Origin: Xiphydria camelus | Taxonomy: Eukaryota; Arthropoda; Insecta; Hymenoptera; Xiphydriidae | NCBI GenBank assembly: GCA_963678675.1 | Contig: OY783195.1 | Span: forward strand, 15,170,143 to 15,234,142 | Length of the DNA: 64,000 nt | Direction of reading: 5' to 3' | Shown: one piece after another, positions 32,181 through 43,119 of the stretch | Numbering within the stretch: the first letter of the stretch is position 1 | Layout of the letters: each line of letters starts with the position of its first letter | Made by a program: the position numbers and the translations under genes | The notes under the pieces: generated by a model | What the model was told of the DNA's origin: nothing | What the model saw: the letters and a program-made list of their open reading frames with translations, nothing else | Database searches by the model: none

Positions 32181-32219
32181 CCGCTGGGGTGTTCGCAGAG
32201 CGAAAGCTGCCGCCAGCGG
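32181..32219. other. Core hairpin 1
   Basis: Core TGTTCGCAGAGCGAAAGCTG at 32190-32209, enclosed by CCGCTGG and CCAGCGG. The core itself can fold as TTCGC-AGA-GCGAA. Confidence 0.8.
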
Positions 32220-32257
32220 GACTCAAGCCGGGACGTCGTGAGACGTCAGGGAGCGCA

Positions 32258-32299
32258 GCGCGAGAGAGTGTTCGCAGAGCGAAAGCTGCTCTCTCGGTC
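32258..32299. other. Core hairpin 2
   Basis: The same 20-base core at 32269-32288, enclosed by a different stem, CGAGAGAG and CTCTCTCG. Confidence 0.8.
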
Positions 32300-32324
32300 G
32301 CGAGTGTAGATCGGTGGGCCACGA

Positions 32325-32362
32325 GCGTTAGGGTGTTCGCAGAGCGAAAGCTGCCGCTAACA
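32325..32362. other. Core hairpin 3
   Basis: The same core at 32334-32353, enclosed by GTTAG and CTAAC with a few unpaired bases next to the core. Confidence 0.75.
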
Positions 32363-32395
32363 GTCTCGGGGGTCGATCCCGTGGAGTGCTGCGAG

Positions 32396-32433
32396 GGGTA
32401 GTGATGTTCGCAGAGCGAAAGCTGTCACTACCG
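32396..32433. other. Core hairpin 4
   Basis: The same core at 32405-32424, enclosed by GGTAGTGA and TCACTACC. Confidence 0.8.
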
Positions 32434-32932
32434 ATGCTCGCCTCCTTCTCGCTATCGTGGTTCGCCGGCCGCCTAATGTACTGCTTTGGCGGACCTTGCC
32501 GAGAGCCCTTACCGTTAGTCCTAACGGTAAAGTCGTCGGTCGTTGGGGTGACTTCATGCGCCTCGCTAACGGTCGCGTTCGGGGTGACTCAGTGCGCCCC
32601 GAATGCCTAGCTGTCTAGCGCATGTCGCCTTGGCAGCGACTTGCGTGTTACAAAAATTATTTTAATTTGAGTGTAAAGTGGAATTTGGAGTTTGTCCACT
32701 TATGTCAGGTAAGTATAAAAATCGAATTAAAAATGCAGCCTTTTTCGCCTGGAAGTTGTTTGAAACGCGGGACCAAAATTTATTTTTATGTAGAACATTA
32801 TTTGAAATTCGTTAGCATTTATATAATTGAAAAAGAAGGTTTTGTTATAATTGACATATATATATTTAACATTGTTTTGTTATTGTATTTCAATTGTGTT
32901 TGGTAATGTTGATATAAACATTTCACTATCTA

Positions 32933-33145
32933 CACCCGTGCTCACGGAATCTGTCGCTGGTGACTTTTTTTAAACCTTATTTTTAAACGTACTAACCAAT
33001 GATTAATCAATCCTCGTGCTTTCATTAACGAGAGTAGACGTCACCGTAGCTAATGAGGGCATGAGAATTAATTGTTCACTGGTTAGTACGTTTAAAAATA
33101 AGGTTTAAAAAAAGTCACCAGCGACAGATTCCGTGAGCACGGGTG
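32933..33145. mobile_element. CACCCGTGCTCACG MITE, copy 3
   Basis: 213 bp, TA on both sides (32931 and 33146). The asymmetric loop is in the opposite orientation to copies 1, 2, 4 and 5. It inserted in the last codons of the Tnp2 transposase. Confidence 0.92.
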
Positions 33146-35381
33146 TACATTGATGACAATACATTTTTTGCTTATATTGGTAATTGGTAAGAGTTTTACA
33201 TCGTGTTTTGTTTTTACTTTGACTAAGTTCTTCGAAGTAAAATTGCTTAATTTACATTTTGAACACGTTGGATCTGCATCTGTACAAGTGATAAGTAATT
33301 CATCGACTTCAAAGTATTGAACTTCTACCCAGGTTTTTTCATCAAGGTAAATTAAGTTCAGAATTTGAATAAATTCTCCACTACACAGACGGAATACAGT
33401 ATTATCTGATTTTTTCGGACGGCTATATTGCAGACTATATACAACCATGTGGCGAAATATGCATCGGTCAAAAGTTACAGCTTTATTAGTTTTCAAAATC
33501 AGAGAGTACTTAGAATCCACTGTGCCTTTGCCTAAAAGCACGACATCATTAGAGTTACTGCGGCAAAAGTTCACTGTTTTGTTTCTAGTAAATAATGACT
33601 CACAATAATTAAAGCAAGAAGATATTTCTTTTGACTCTTGTATAATATTTTTGAAGACGCTAGCTTGTAAGGATTTCTTTGCCATTTGCTCATATACACC
33701 TTTTGGACCATGCGCATACTCTTTTAAGTAATATATTGCGTTTTCAAAGGGAAATGTTGATGTGGCCCATTGTGGACCGCTGAGTTTAATGTGTTGAATT
33801 AAGTGCGTTAGGCTATGCACATTAAATGTAACATTGTCTTCGCCGTATAAAATTTCAAAAAGGCCGATGAAATTCAACAAATCTCTTTCACATTGATCTA
33901 ATTCTATTTGAGATATGTTTCTTTGCAATAAAGTAAATATGCTGTTGGACAGCAAAGCAAAATGCTTGACAGCACATTCGTTCAAAATCCCATTAATACA
34001 AGGTATAGCATAGAATAACAACCAAGATCGCCATTCGGAAGCTTTCCATTTACACTTGTACATTAATGGTCTTACTAAACGATGAATTTCGTTTGGTGGA
34101 GTCATTTTCAATAGTCGTTCATTAATTTCAGTTAACTGCGACTTTGTAATGTGAATTGGACTTTTCGAATTTGTCCAGATATTCCATAAATGAACAACTA
34201 CCCCAAGTAAATCGGCATGAAGATAATCCCTTACAAAGCTCCACACTATATCCAGTGACTCCAATTCGGATAACACCGAATAACCTTTTACGCCATTAAT
34301 GGATTTTGTAGTTTTTGCTTCCCTCGTCTCCTGAGCTTTAGCAATTTTCATTACAGCTTCCATATCATTAAAATGCGATTCATGAGTCCTAATTGGTGGG
34401 TCTGTTTCTTTTAAAAGATACCGCATTGAACCTCCGACATAGTCACCAAAACTATAACACCATGAACAGCCATAATGGCCATTAAATAGAACACGATTCT
34501 GTATAATAGGTCGTGCTACAGTATCCACGCTACATAATAGAGGTTTCAAAATAATTTTCATAATCTTGCCTTCCTCATCTATCCACTTAAATCCTTCTGT
34601 GCTTAAAACTTTAAGTTGGTCAACGAAAGGTCGAAGATACATGTTCATTAACGCAGGTGTCGGTTCTTTTGTGCCAATCTATAGACCTGCTAGAATTACA
34701 AATTTGAACCGTAAATGTGGAGGCAATTCATTTATAATAATAAGAATTGGCCAAAAACTTCTTTTAGAACTATTAAACAGTGCAGCTCCATCGGTGTTAA
34801 ATGTACAAGTTAATATTAATGAATTATTTACATAGTTTCCTAAAGAAATTAACTGCTTGTACAGTTCACCATCGTTAACATCAGTAATATTTCTCTCATG
34901 TTGAGAGGCCCTGATTTTAGTTTTTCTAGATTTTCGAACAACCCGTTTCGTATGAGATCTATATTTAAAAAGGTTCTTAGTTGATACGTAATATCAATGG
35001 AAATGAAGTAATTCGGAGAGTTCATTGACACGAGATAATGCTTTTTACATTTTTCGCAAATTTTCTCATGTTTTTTGAAACTTTTTTTCGAAGTACATGC
35101 CTCTAAAGGTAAAAAACAAATTGAACAATAAAAATAATATTGAATTACCTCATTTGGTGGATCAAAAATATTTGAGAGATAATAATCGCTGATTGTCCAA
35201 GTTTTAAAGTTTGGCCCAGCTAAAACTTTTACCATATTTATCAACTCTCGACGACCTTTATAGCTAAGCGAAAATCTTAAACTAAATCCGAGGATCATTA
35301 GAATAACTTCTGATACTTTTATTCCTGCTTCGGAAAACATAATTCTATTGTCATCTAGTAAATACTCTTTCATCTTAGGTA

Positions 35382-35594
35382 CACCCGTGCTCACGAAATC
35401 TGTCGCTGGTGACTTTTTTTAAACCTTATTTTTAAACGTACTAACCAGTGAACAATTAATTCTCATGCCCTCATTAGCTACGGTGACGTCTACTCTCGTT
35501 AATGAAAGCACGAGGATTGATTAATCATTGGTTAGTACGTTTAAAAATAACATTTAAAAAAAGTCACCAGCGACAGATTTCGTGAGCACGGGTG
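35382..35594. mobile_element. CACCCGTGCTCACG MITE, copy 4
   Basis: 213 bp, TA on both sides (35380 and 35595). It interrupts the fourth transposase exon and introduces a stop after about 17 codons. Confidence 0.92.
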
Positions 35595-37010
35595 TACGTC
35601 AAAAGAATTTGTATCACTATTTTCTACTGATTCACCGAGAAGGTTTGGATCTTTATCGTGATCAAATCTTGATGAAAAGTAGACTCCAGGAATTCTCTCG
35701 TTATTAGTATCTTCGTCAGATGAATTGTCTCCAGAAAAATTCTCGTTGGAAACATTGATCAAAGAAGAAAAAGAATCTTCAGAATCAGCAGTATTTTCAT
35801 CCATAATAAGTTGATCGACATCTAATTGACTATAATTCTTGTTGATGGAGGTTTTCTTTTCTATCCCTAAAAATAAAATAAAAATATAAAATGAAATGAA
35901 AATGAAGGCGGGAATGTACAATCACGAACATTTTCTATTTATATATAGCACACATAAAAGGCTTAAAAAACGCTCATATTGTACTTGAAACATCAAAATT
36001 TACTCTAGTCTCGATTCATATACAAAACTGTATTAGCGATATAATGTTTTCAAAAAGTTCCCGTTTTTTTTTACAAAAGCAATAACTAACTGGAAATGAT
36101 AAATAAATATTTTTTATAATCAGCAGAATTTGAAAGGGCTGTTTATTGATACTACAGAGTGGATATTCTTGGATCAAACATGACTATTAGAGGCTTAAAT
36201 ATATTTTGTACGTAATTAATTCACTGACCTTGAAATGTGCTTGGGTTCGACTGCAAATGATGCAAATTTTCATCAAGTGATAAAACTGTATTTTCCAGAT
36301 CATTGTTGAACTCATTATCCTTTGGAAGTTGATACTCGACAGTCGGAAAATTCTCTGACATTTCCACATCTCTCTCTAAAATATCACAAGTAAGTTATAA
36401 TATTTATAAAAAATAAAATCGTTCACTAATTATTTGCTATTTTATTTAAATTAATTAAATTCGTTCCAGTTATGCTAATAGATTATCTTATTACCTCCAT
36501 CGATGTCCATATGCATTTCAGGTGAACTAGGTACCAATATTTCATTCTCGAAACTTGGCTGTATTGATGAATTTCGTGAAGTCAATTGTGACAATTCTGG
36601 AAAAAAATTTATATTAGAGTATATAGGTTATAACCAAAACAATCTCAGAAATAACTAGTTGTTCATTTTTGCAGCTTTATCAAAGTATCGACATATACAG
36701 AGGGATTTCCTCGAGGATTTTTTCAATAGGGTATTATATGCATTATATGATAAATAATCGAATTTTAAGGTTATAGTTTTCTCTTTTTAAAATTCTCTAA
36801 ATTAAGAATTAAGTTTACACGTACAAATAACAGGTGAAAATTCTTACCAGCATTCAATCCATAATCTAATTTTGATTTCCAACGTTGCACAGTTCTCGGA
36901 TGAATATTTTCGTTTTTAGAAGGATTTTGCTTGTAGCTTCTCTTCACCGGTGTTTTATCTCTACACTTTCTCTCATTAGAATCACTATCACTGGAAGACA
37001 TGTTTCTCAC

Positions 37011-37545
37011 AAGAAAGTGTCTAATCTGACAGCTGAGAACAAGTAATTCATTAATTACAAAGATTTATTAAAAAACCCCGATTCTTTCAATATATATTTT
37101 GAAACCACAAAAGATCGTCGCTCTACGTGCTTGACGAGTTTTGAACTGAACTCGGCTGGGCTCCACTCAGCTGCTTGACCTCAACGATGGTACCTATCAC
37201 ACATACACAAATACTAACCAATCAACGTCGTTCTATTTCTCTTTTTAAAATACCCGTGTTTTTACGATTTCCATTGTGTAGACCAATAGGATATACGACC
37301 TGGGATAACTTTATTTGTTGGAATGTGAAAAGTCAACGGCATTGGTTGTCTATGCCCGTGCGCACGCATGCTTCGTTAATTTTGCCTCAAAGGACGCCAC
37401 TACCACAATCAAAATGCAGAAGAAAGGTTCATGCGGGCACGTGATGTACGTGTTATGCCGGTTAGCAAAAAGTGTTTCGACGTATGATTTTTTTTTAAGT
37501 TTTGAATTTTGCGAGTATTTACATTGAGTGTATTGAATTATTAAA
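37011..37545. promoter_or_regulatory. Divergent intergenic region between transposase and BEN gene
   Basis: 535 bases separate the two divergent start codons. CCAAT-like words (ACCAATCAACG at 37218, GACCAATAGG at 37282) are present, and no coding frame crosses convincingly. It is inferred to hold a shared bidirectional promoter; no TATA box was assigned. Confidence 0.45.
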
Positions 37546-40500
37546 ATGTTACTTTACTTCAAATTCACCAAAAAGTGTCCCCAGTACCCATCAGCAAACT
37601 TGACCGCTATTCTGTCCTCGGACATTGTGCTGAATTTCAAGAAAAATAATCCACCAAACACAAAATACAAAGTAGTTTGTGGCTGTAAAGATAAAAAATG
37701 CACAGGAACCGTTGGTCTAGCTGCAAGTAAGTTTTATTATTATTCTATTGATTAATAATTGAAATAATGTGTGCGGTAAAAAGTGCCGTAAAAAAGAAAA
37801 AAGTGAATTACTACGAGCACGTGCATGGTGCCCATATATTTCATTTAATTTCAAATCAGTTTTATGCATTTCCAAAAAAAAAACTAACTATTAGAAGTGG
37901 AATAAGAAAGTTTTTATTTTTAAAACCCTTTATTGAGTCACAAGGGAAGTAGGTATACATTTTATGTTATAATATTTCACTTTTATTGTAATAAATAAAG
38001 CTAATTATGAGGAAATACTTAACGTTTCATTAGATTCCGAGGAAGAGCTTAAAAAGCTAACGACGACTACAAGGCTGAAATGGCCTCCAAATAAAGTTTT
38101 GCAAAGTGCTGCTTCCGACACTTCTTCGAGTGAAGATGCTATAAAAAGTAGCAAGGAAACTGCAGTATTAAAAACAAAAAAAGTAAATATAAATTAAACG
38201 TACCTTTTCACTTTAATTATATATTTTTATTATTCTCTAAAAAAATTTTTTTATGACACTAATATAAGCTTAGGAGCTACATTTTCTGTTGATTATTTTC
38301 AAAGTTGAAAATTTTCATGTTACTTAATGTACACAGGAACGTGAAGCAAAAATGAGTCGATTAAGTGTGAAACTGTCCAAATTAAGTGACAGTAAAGCTG
38401 TAAGTTGTCAATAATTAAGTACTATTCTCTAGCTCTATTTCATATATATTTTAATATTTTAGTTAAAATGTATACATTTTCAACAGAAGGCTCCCAGTGT
38501 TTTAAAATAAATAACTGCAGTTTCAAAGTCGTCAACAAAACGAGACAATACAGTGAAAAGCACAAGTAGTCCTACTAGCAATAAAATACAACCTGCAGTG
38601 TTAAAAATTGGACAAATTCAGGTATTTTTAAATATTAAACAATAAGAAATTAGTTTTAGCACAATTAAATAATTAAGTAGAATTTTCTTTTTAATATTAA
38701 CAATGGTGCTTTTTTCTAATATAATTTTTAATTGACATTTTTTCATATATCAATACATTCTTTACCTCTATATAATATTTTTATATTTTCTTTGAAAATT
38801 TATTTCTTCAAACAGAATGCTTCCAACGCCTCAGAATCAATAGATCCCGGTACAAAGAAATCGCCGACAATCAAATCGTCAGTATTGGTTACAAAGCCAA
38901 CGAGTGTCGTAAAACGAAATAATCCAAGTGATGAAGAACAAGGGGTTCAAAATGAAAAGGTACAAAATTAATTTTTGATATGTAAATTATATATATAGGT
39001 ATGAATTTTAAAACATTAAAATTTATTATTTATACCTTTATGTCTATCTTTCTTTCAATATAATAAGGAAAGCGACGGAAACGATGAGAGTGGTCTCATA
39101 TTGGATTATATAAAACGAATCAGTGAACTGGAGCTCGAGAATAAATCTTTAAAAAGCATTATTCTAAACATGAAACGTAAAAATGTAAGTTGCTTAAAAC
39201 AAGTGCAATTTTAAGTATATATAGATATATATGATTTTAGTACTTATACCGCGTGTTTTCGAGGAAGCTTGACATAGGTAGGAGACACGCGAGTGCGAGA
39301 GAGAACATACGGCGAGTGCATAAGAGTCTCTCTATCGCACATTTCCCTAAACTTGTCCAGTTGGAGTCTGCGACAAAGAGGCTCTTATGCACTCGCCATG
39401 TTCTCTCTCACACTCACGTATCTCCTATGTCAAGCTTCCTCGAAAACACGCGGTATAGACCACTGTTTTTTTTTAATAGAGTGATGATAATAGTAATGGT
39501 GACAACGTCTTCAACGAAGAAACAGAAACTCTTCTACGTGATTTTCGACGCCAAATTATCAAATTAGAGATGGAGAATAGGTCCTTGAAAAATTCGAATA
39601 TACGAATGCAGAATAAAGTTGTCGATTGTTTTGAACAAGTACACTGTAACTTTTTGGATAAACAATTGCATATACAATACTTTTTAGATTTCCATTGAAA
39701 GTAATGTATTTTTAATATTATTATTCAAATTATTTGCAGCAAGTATCAAAAAAGTTGATATAACAGCTCAACAAGAGCTGGAAAAACAAATTATTTCCGG
39801 AGAAAAGCTTGAAATTGGAGAAGTGAATCCTGCAACAAATGAAGTATGATAATTTAGCTATTTTTCATATGTACTTCTCATATATTTTTCGATAAAATTT
39901 GATAAAATGGTTTTTTTTACAGATTCATGCGGGCCACGGGGTATGGATTGATCGAGACATGTATGATACTATACGCTTTCAACCAAAGATCAACGCCCAG
40001 AAATTTATAAAAGCCATCGCCACAGCCATCTTTTCGAATGAAGTCTTAAAACGCAGTACAGTGAGAGGCTTCAAAAGTGAAAAATCTGCACTTTCTCCAG
40101 TAGGTCTCAGAGCTCTCACCGGTAATTATTATTTTGCATAATATATCCTTAATCAAAAAAATGAGATATTAAACTCATTGAACTCAATTATTGGCTGAAA
40201 GTTGAGTGAAAATGGCCCGTTTGAAGGGTAAAATTCTTTTAAAAATCTCTTAAAATTGCATGAATTTCTTTAAAATTCCACGAAATATCTTGAAATACCT
40301 TAAAATTCTTAAACACCTTTTGAAATTTCTTTCTAAATAAAGTTATATAAAAAAATGTCTCGAAAATCTGCTATACTGTTATTGCACATTTGACTGGCTT
40401 CTGAATGGTTTGAAGTTGTAAAAAGGAAAAAAAAATAATCGCAACCTTAACGCGAGTGTTGATTTACTAATTGTTTTCAATTTATTTTTTCTTTCACATT

Positions 40501-41149
40501 TTTAAAGTATACCATTGTATATATTGTGTACATATACTGTTTTTCAGACATTTCGAAATATTGGATGGAAAAAGTTAAGAAAATGGATACATCAGCAGTT
40601 CAGAAAGAACTACGTTCCATCACCAGTTATTTAAATCACAAAATAGCAGATCTGAATAGAGACTTGACTCTAAAAAGGAAACAATCTACGAAAAAAGACA
40701 CAAATAAATCCAGAAAAAAGCAGAAGACTCAGAAATCTCAAGAATTTATTGAGAATCTTGATTCCAATGTCGAAGAAAATGACACAAATAAACCGAATGC
40801 CGTCCAACCTGAGAAAGCGGAAGATCATGGAACAAATAAAGGATCTGATACGATCTTTTTTGAAAGTGTTGAAAATAGAATAGACGAGTTAGATGAGTTG
40901 GATCCTCATGATTCAGATGATGTGGTTCCTCACGAGTTAAAAGATTTGGATCCTCTTGAATTAGACGATGACGATCATGAAGACGAAGAGGACGAAGGAG
41001 ATCAGGTGAATGATTTTGCAAGTACCGAAAACGAAGAGGTTGACGATGTTGATCATCGTAAACTTATAATAGATCAAGATGATGATGAGATAGAAGATGA
41101 GAGAATGGAAGTTACAGAAGGTGAGGTGTCTAACAACGACGAGGATTAA
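37546..41149 (+). CDS. BEN-domain protein carried by the Tnp2 transposon
   Basis: Exons 37546-37726, 38034-38182, 38337-38399, 38816-38959, 39068-39184, 39480-39645, 39740-39843, 39923-40121 and 40548-41149 join in phase to 574 codons. A further 135-base exon-like stretch (38487-38621) has an in-frame TAA and is phase-neutral, so it can be skipped. The donor at 39646 is weak. The N-terminus has Cys residues (VVCGCKDKKCTG), the middle is Ser/Lys-rich with leucine-rich helices (RISELELENKSL, RRQIIKLEMENRSL), and 39923-40121 encodes a BEN domain (HAGHGVWIDRDMYDTIRF, AIATAIFSNEVLKRSTVRG). The C-terminus is a basic stretch followed by a long Asp/Glu tail. BEN domains bind DNA sequence-specifically. 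By position it could be the subterminal-array binding partner of the transposase; that is inference. Confidence 0.75.
39249..39453. mobile_element. Foldback MITE CCGCGTGTTTTCGAGG in BEN-gene intron
   Basis: Arms of about 90 bases are reverse complements, with ends CCGCGTGTTTTCGAGGAAGC and TA on both sides (39247 and 39454). It lies within the intron 39185-39479. The frames across it are palindrome artefacts. Confidence 0.85.
40195..40350. repeat. TTAAAATT/CTTGAAAT word array in BEN-gene intron
   Basis: CTTAAAATT, TTTAAAATT, CTTGAAATA, TTGAAATTTC and relatives occur about ten times in 150 bases of the last intron. No terminal repeats were found. Confidence 0.4.
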
Positions 41150-41689
41150 AATGAAGCTGTTATAATCGCGACGTTCTTGAAAGTAATAATATATATTATA
41201 ATAATTAAGAGTAATTATTTTTTCGGATTATTAATAGTAATGATTATTAATAGTTATGATAGTCATTAACTTTAGTTGAAACCTAAGAGAAATGTGTTCC
41301 GTTGTTCGTAATGTACATATAATAATAAATTATATGCAGATAATGAAAAAAAGATTAGTTTTGTATTGAATATTTTTTCACATTCTAAATTTACATTCCA
41401 AAATATTAGTTATATAAGATTGAACTTTTTCGGTTTTTATCAAATCTCGACGTTTCGAGCTAAGCTAAATGAGAAAAAGGGATTTTGACGATAGCATTTG
41501 TTTGTATGTCTGTCCGTCGTTGTTCTCTTTATCGTTTTTATTATCGTCCTCTATGAGCATGGTCATTTTTAAAAGAATGCGATGTAGTTACTTTTCATCG
41601 CCTTGACACATTTCTTTGAAGCCTAAAAAGAAAGTGCAAGTTCGTTCATCATTGTTGAGATCCTGATTAATCACATTTTTCAGATCGTA
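41150..41689. other. 3' flank of BEN gene, nothing recognised
   Basis: AT-rich sequence between the BEN-gene stop and the right subterminal array; AATAAATT near 41323 could serve as a polyadenylation signal. Confidence 0.35.
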
Positions 41690-42298
41690 TAAATTTCAAG
41701 CTTTACCGGATGAGCTCCGGATTAGTGACATTCTTCAAACTGCAAATATTTCAGACTTCAAACAGGATGAGATCCGGATTAACCGCATTCCTCAGACCGA
41801 AAAAATTTCGGATTTAACGGGATGATATCCGCATTACCTGTATTCCTTACGCCTACAAATTTCGGACTTAAACGTATGAGGTCTAAACTAATCATGTCTT
41901 TTAGACCGGGCAACATACCGATATAATCCGAATTGATCCAACCCACCTTACCATATAAAAAACGGGCATGACCGGATACAATCTGGATTCATCAAATTAG
42001 TCAGTCCGTAGAAATTTCGGATTCTACCGGACAATATACGGATGCATTATAATTCCAGATAAAATCCGGATTCCGAAATTTATCCGAAATTGTCCGGGAC
42101 GTTATCCGGTTTTTGTCATCCGGATTTTATCCGGTCATGTACGAAAATTTTCTGGAAGAGGTAGCAATTAAAAGGTACTTCATGCGGACAATTTTCGAAC
42201 AAAACCGGATAGAATCCGGATGACAAAAACCGGATAACATCCCGGACAATTTCGGATAAATTTCGGAATCCGGATTTTATCCGAAATTTTAAGCAGGG
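41690..42298. repeat. Right subterminal TCCGGA-type array and TIR
   Basis: Many CCGGAT, TCCGGA, ATCCGAA and TTTCGGAT words. The last 245 bases form an inverted pair (about 42056-42140 against 42190-42298) so that the TIR sequence is mirrored inside the end. The right TIR ends AAGCAGGG, followed by TAG. Confidence 0.82.
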
Positions 42299-42422
42299 TA
42301 GGATTTTGCAAAAGGATAAAAAGTAGGATTTTGCATGCAGTAACTTTACCGAGGTTTTTCACTGTGTGCCCGTGCAGTGCCGCCGCCTAGTAGTGTCGCT
42401 TTTTTTTTCACACCCTACCGGG

Positions 42423-42500
42423 ATTTGAACCTGCGATCTTCAAGATACGAGATGCTTCGAAACTGGGAATGCTTGCATTCTACCAATTGAGCCATCGACT
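42423..42500 (-). other. tRNA-like sequence (SINE head or tRNA pseudogene)
   Basis: On the minus strand TGGCTCAATTGGTAGA fits an A box and GGTTCAAATCCCGG a B box, but the spacing is long and neither a clean anticodon arm nor an acceptor stem forms. It is unrelated in sequence to the tRNA-like blocks of the first 2.8 kb. Confidence 0.45.
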
Positions 42501-42530
42501 CTTCGAGAGCGATGTTGCTCCACTCCGGTC

Positions 42531-43119
42531 ATAATATAGAAACCGGACATGACAGACAGGGAGGCTTCTCCACCTTTTGTATACATTTTGCGGAAAATCA
42601 CGGGTAATCCTAAGCGGATGTGTGAGTTCAACTAATTGTTGAAACGTAAGTCTTTCTTTCAATTGCTATTTTTCAAATAGACACCATTTAGAAGTTACGG
42701 ATAATCCCCTTCGCGCTGCTCTAACCTACAAACGTCCCGGAATGCAACTGTAAACATTCTTGACTCGTGTTTTACATTTTCAGTTTATTGGCGTAAATGA
42801 TTGAAGGGGTCGCATTCTCGTGTCCACCTGTATTATACATTTTCTGGATCTGGGTTGTGTTTATCATCATCTGTTTAGATCATGCCAAAGGGATTCAGGG
42901 ATACTGCAAAAGACGCGAAGTGAACTATCGGAGTATGCTTGATATCTAATTTTAATTGTGTAAAGTATTCCAATACTCTTCTGTTTCAGGATTCAAATGG
43001 CTAATCCGACCTTATGTGGTGCTTCAAAAGGAACATCAATGCTTAACACATTCGCTGCAGACCGCGCAGCTCCTGCTTTAAAATACATACACCCTCACGC
43101 GGGAGCCGCATGATCCGCA
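42531..43119. other. No gene recognised
   Basis: Mixed sequence with CGCAGCTCC/GGGAGCCGC-like words near 43065-43110 similar to those at 4391-4421. No domain or element ends were identified. Confidence 0.35.

Larger units (their letters stand above)
31859..32652 (-). repeat. GC-rich insert, possible solo LTR
   Basis: A sharply bounded GC-rich block in AT-rich subterminal DNA. The sequence on either side continues the 123-bp repeat family. On the minus strand it begins TGTAACACGCAAG and carries AATAAA at 31905-31910 close to its far end, which suits an LTR with TG start and a polyadenylation signal. The other end is not a clear CA. It contains four conserved-core hairpins (next entries). Confidence 0.45.
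32880..37010 (-). pseudogene. Tnp2-type (CACTA) transposase gene, multi-exon, broken
   Basis: Minus-strand exons 37010-36848, 36596-36495, 36375-36229 and 35866 onward join in phase with GT-AG introns. The N-terminus is Ser/Asp-rich with a helix HPRTVQRWKSKLDYG. Next comes an acidic region, a Cys-rich zinc-binding stretch (CSICFL, HEKICEKCKKHY) and the long core 34648-33147. That core has features of the Tnp2/Transposase_21 family: GCSWCYSFGDY, GVKGYSVL, WSFVRDYLHADLLG, WKASEWRSWLLFYAIPCING, EILYGEDNVTFNVHSLTHL and FPFENAIYYLKEYAHG. Defects are MITE copy 4 within the fourth exon, a frame change near 34905, an in-frame TAG near 34682 and MITE copy 3 replacing the last residues (original stop near 32880). 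It would supply the cutting and joining activity, but this copy is dead. Confidence 0.82.
30161..42298. mobile_element. Tnp2/CACTA-like transposon with transposase and BEN-domain gene
   Basis: Left end CCCCTGCTTAAAATTTCGGA and right end ...TCCGAAATTTTAAGCAGGG are inverted repeats, flanked by TAG on both sides (30158-30160 and 42299-42301). Inside each end the sequence is packed with TCCGGA, ATCCGGAAT and TCCGAAT words in both orientations. Between the ends are a minus-strand Tnp2 transposase (32880-37010) and a divergent plus-strand BEN-domain gene (37546-41149). Later insertions are a foldback with a MITE inside it, a solo-LTR-like block, two MITEs in the transposase gene and a foldback in a BEN-gene intron. 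A Tnp2 transposase and 3-bp duplication fit the CACTA/EnSpm superfamily, although the termini do not start CACTA. Confidence 0.85.

Noticed and set aside
32181..32433. CRISPR-like repeats (20-base core with different flanks)
   Set aside because: Flanks are self-complementary stems of unequal spacing, not spacers; no cas genes.
37767..37952. 61-codon frame as an exon of the BEN gene
   Set aside because: The exon before it and the exon after it join in phase directly, and no acceptor is clear in front of it.
42340..42400. Another CACNGTG-array element right of the Tnp2 transposon
   Set aside because: Only two or three words and no CCCCGATAGC end; not enough to call.
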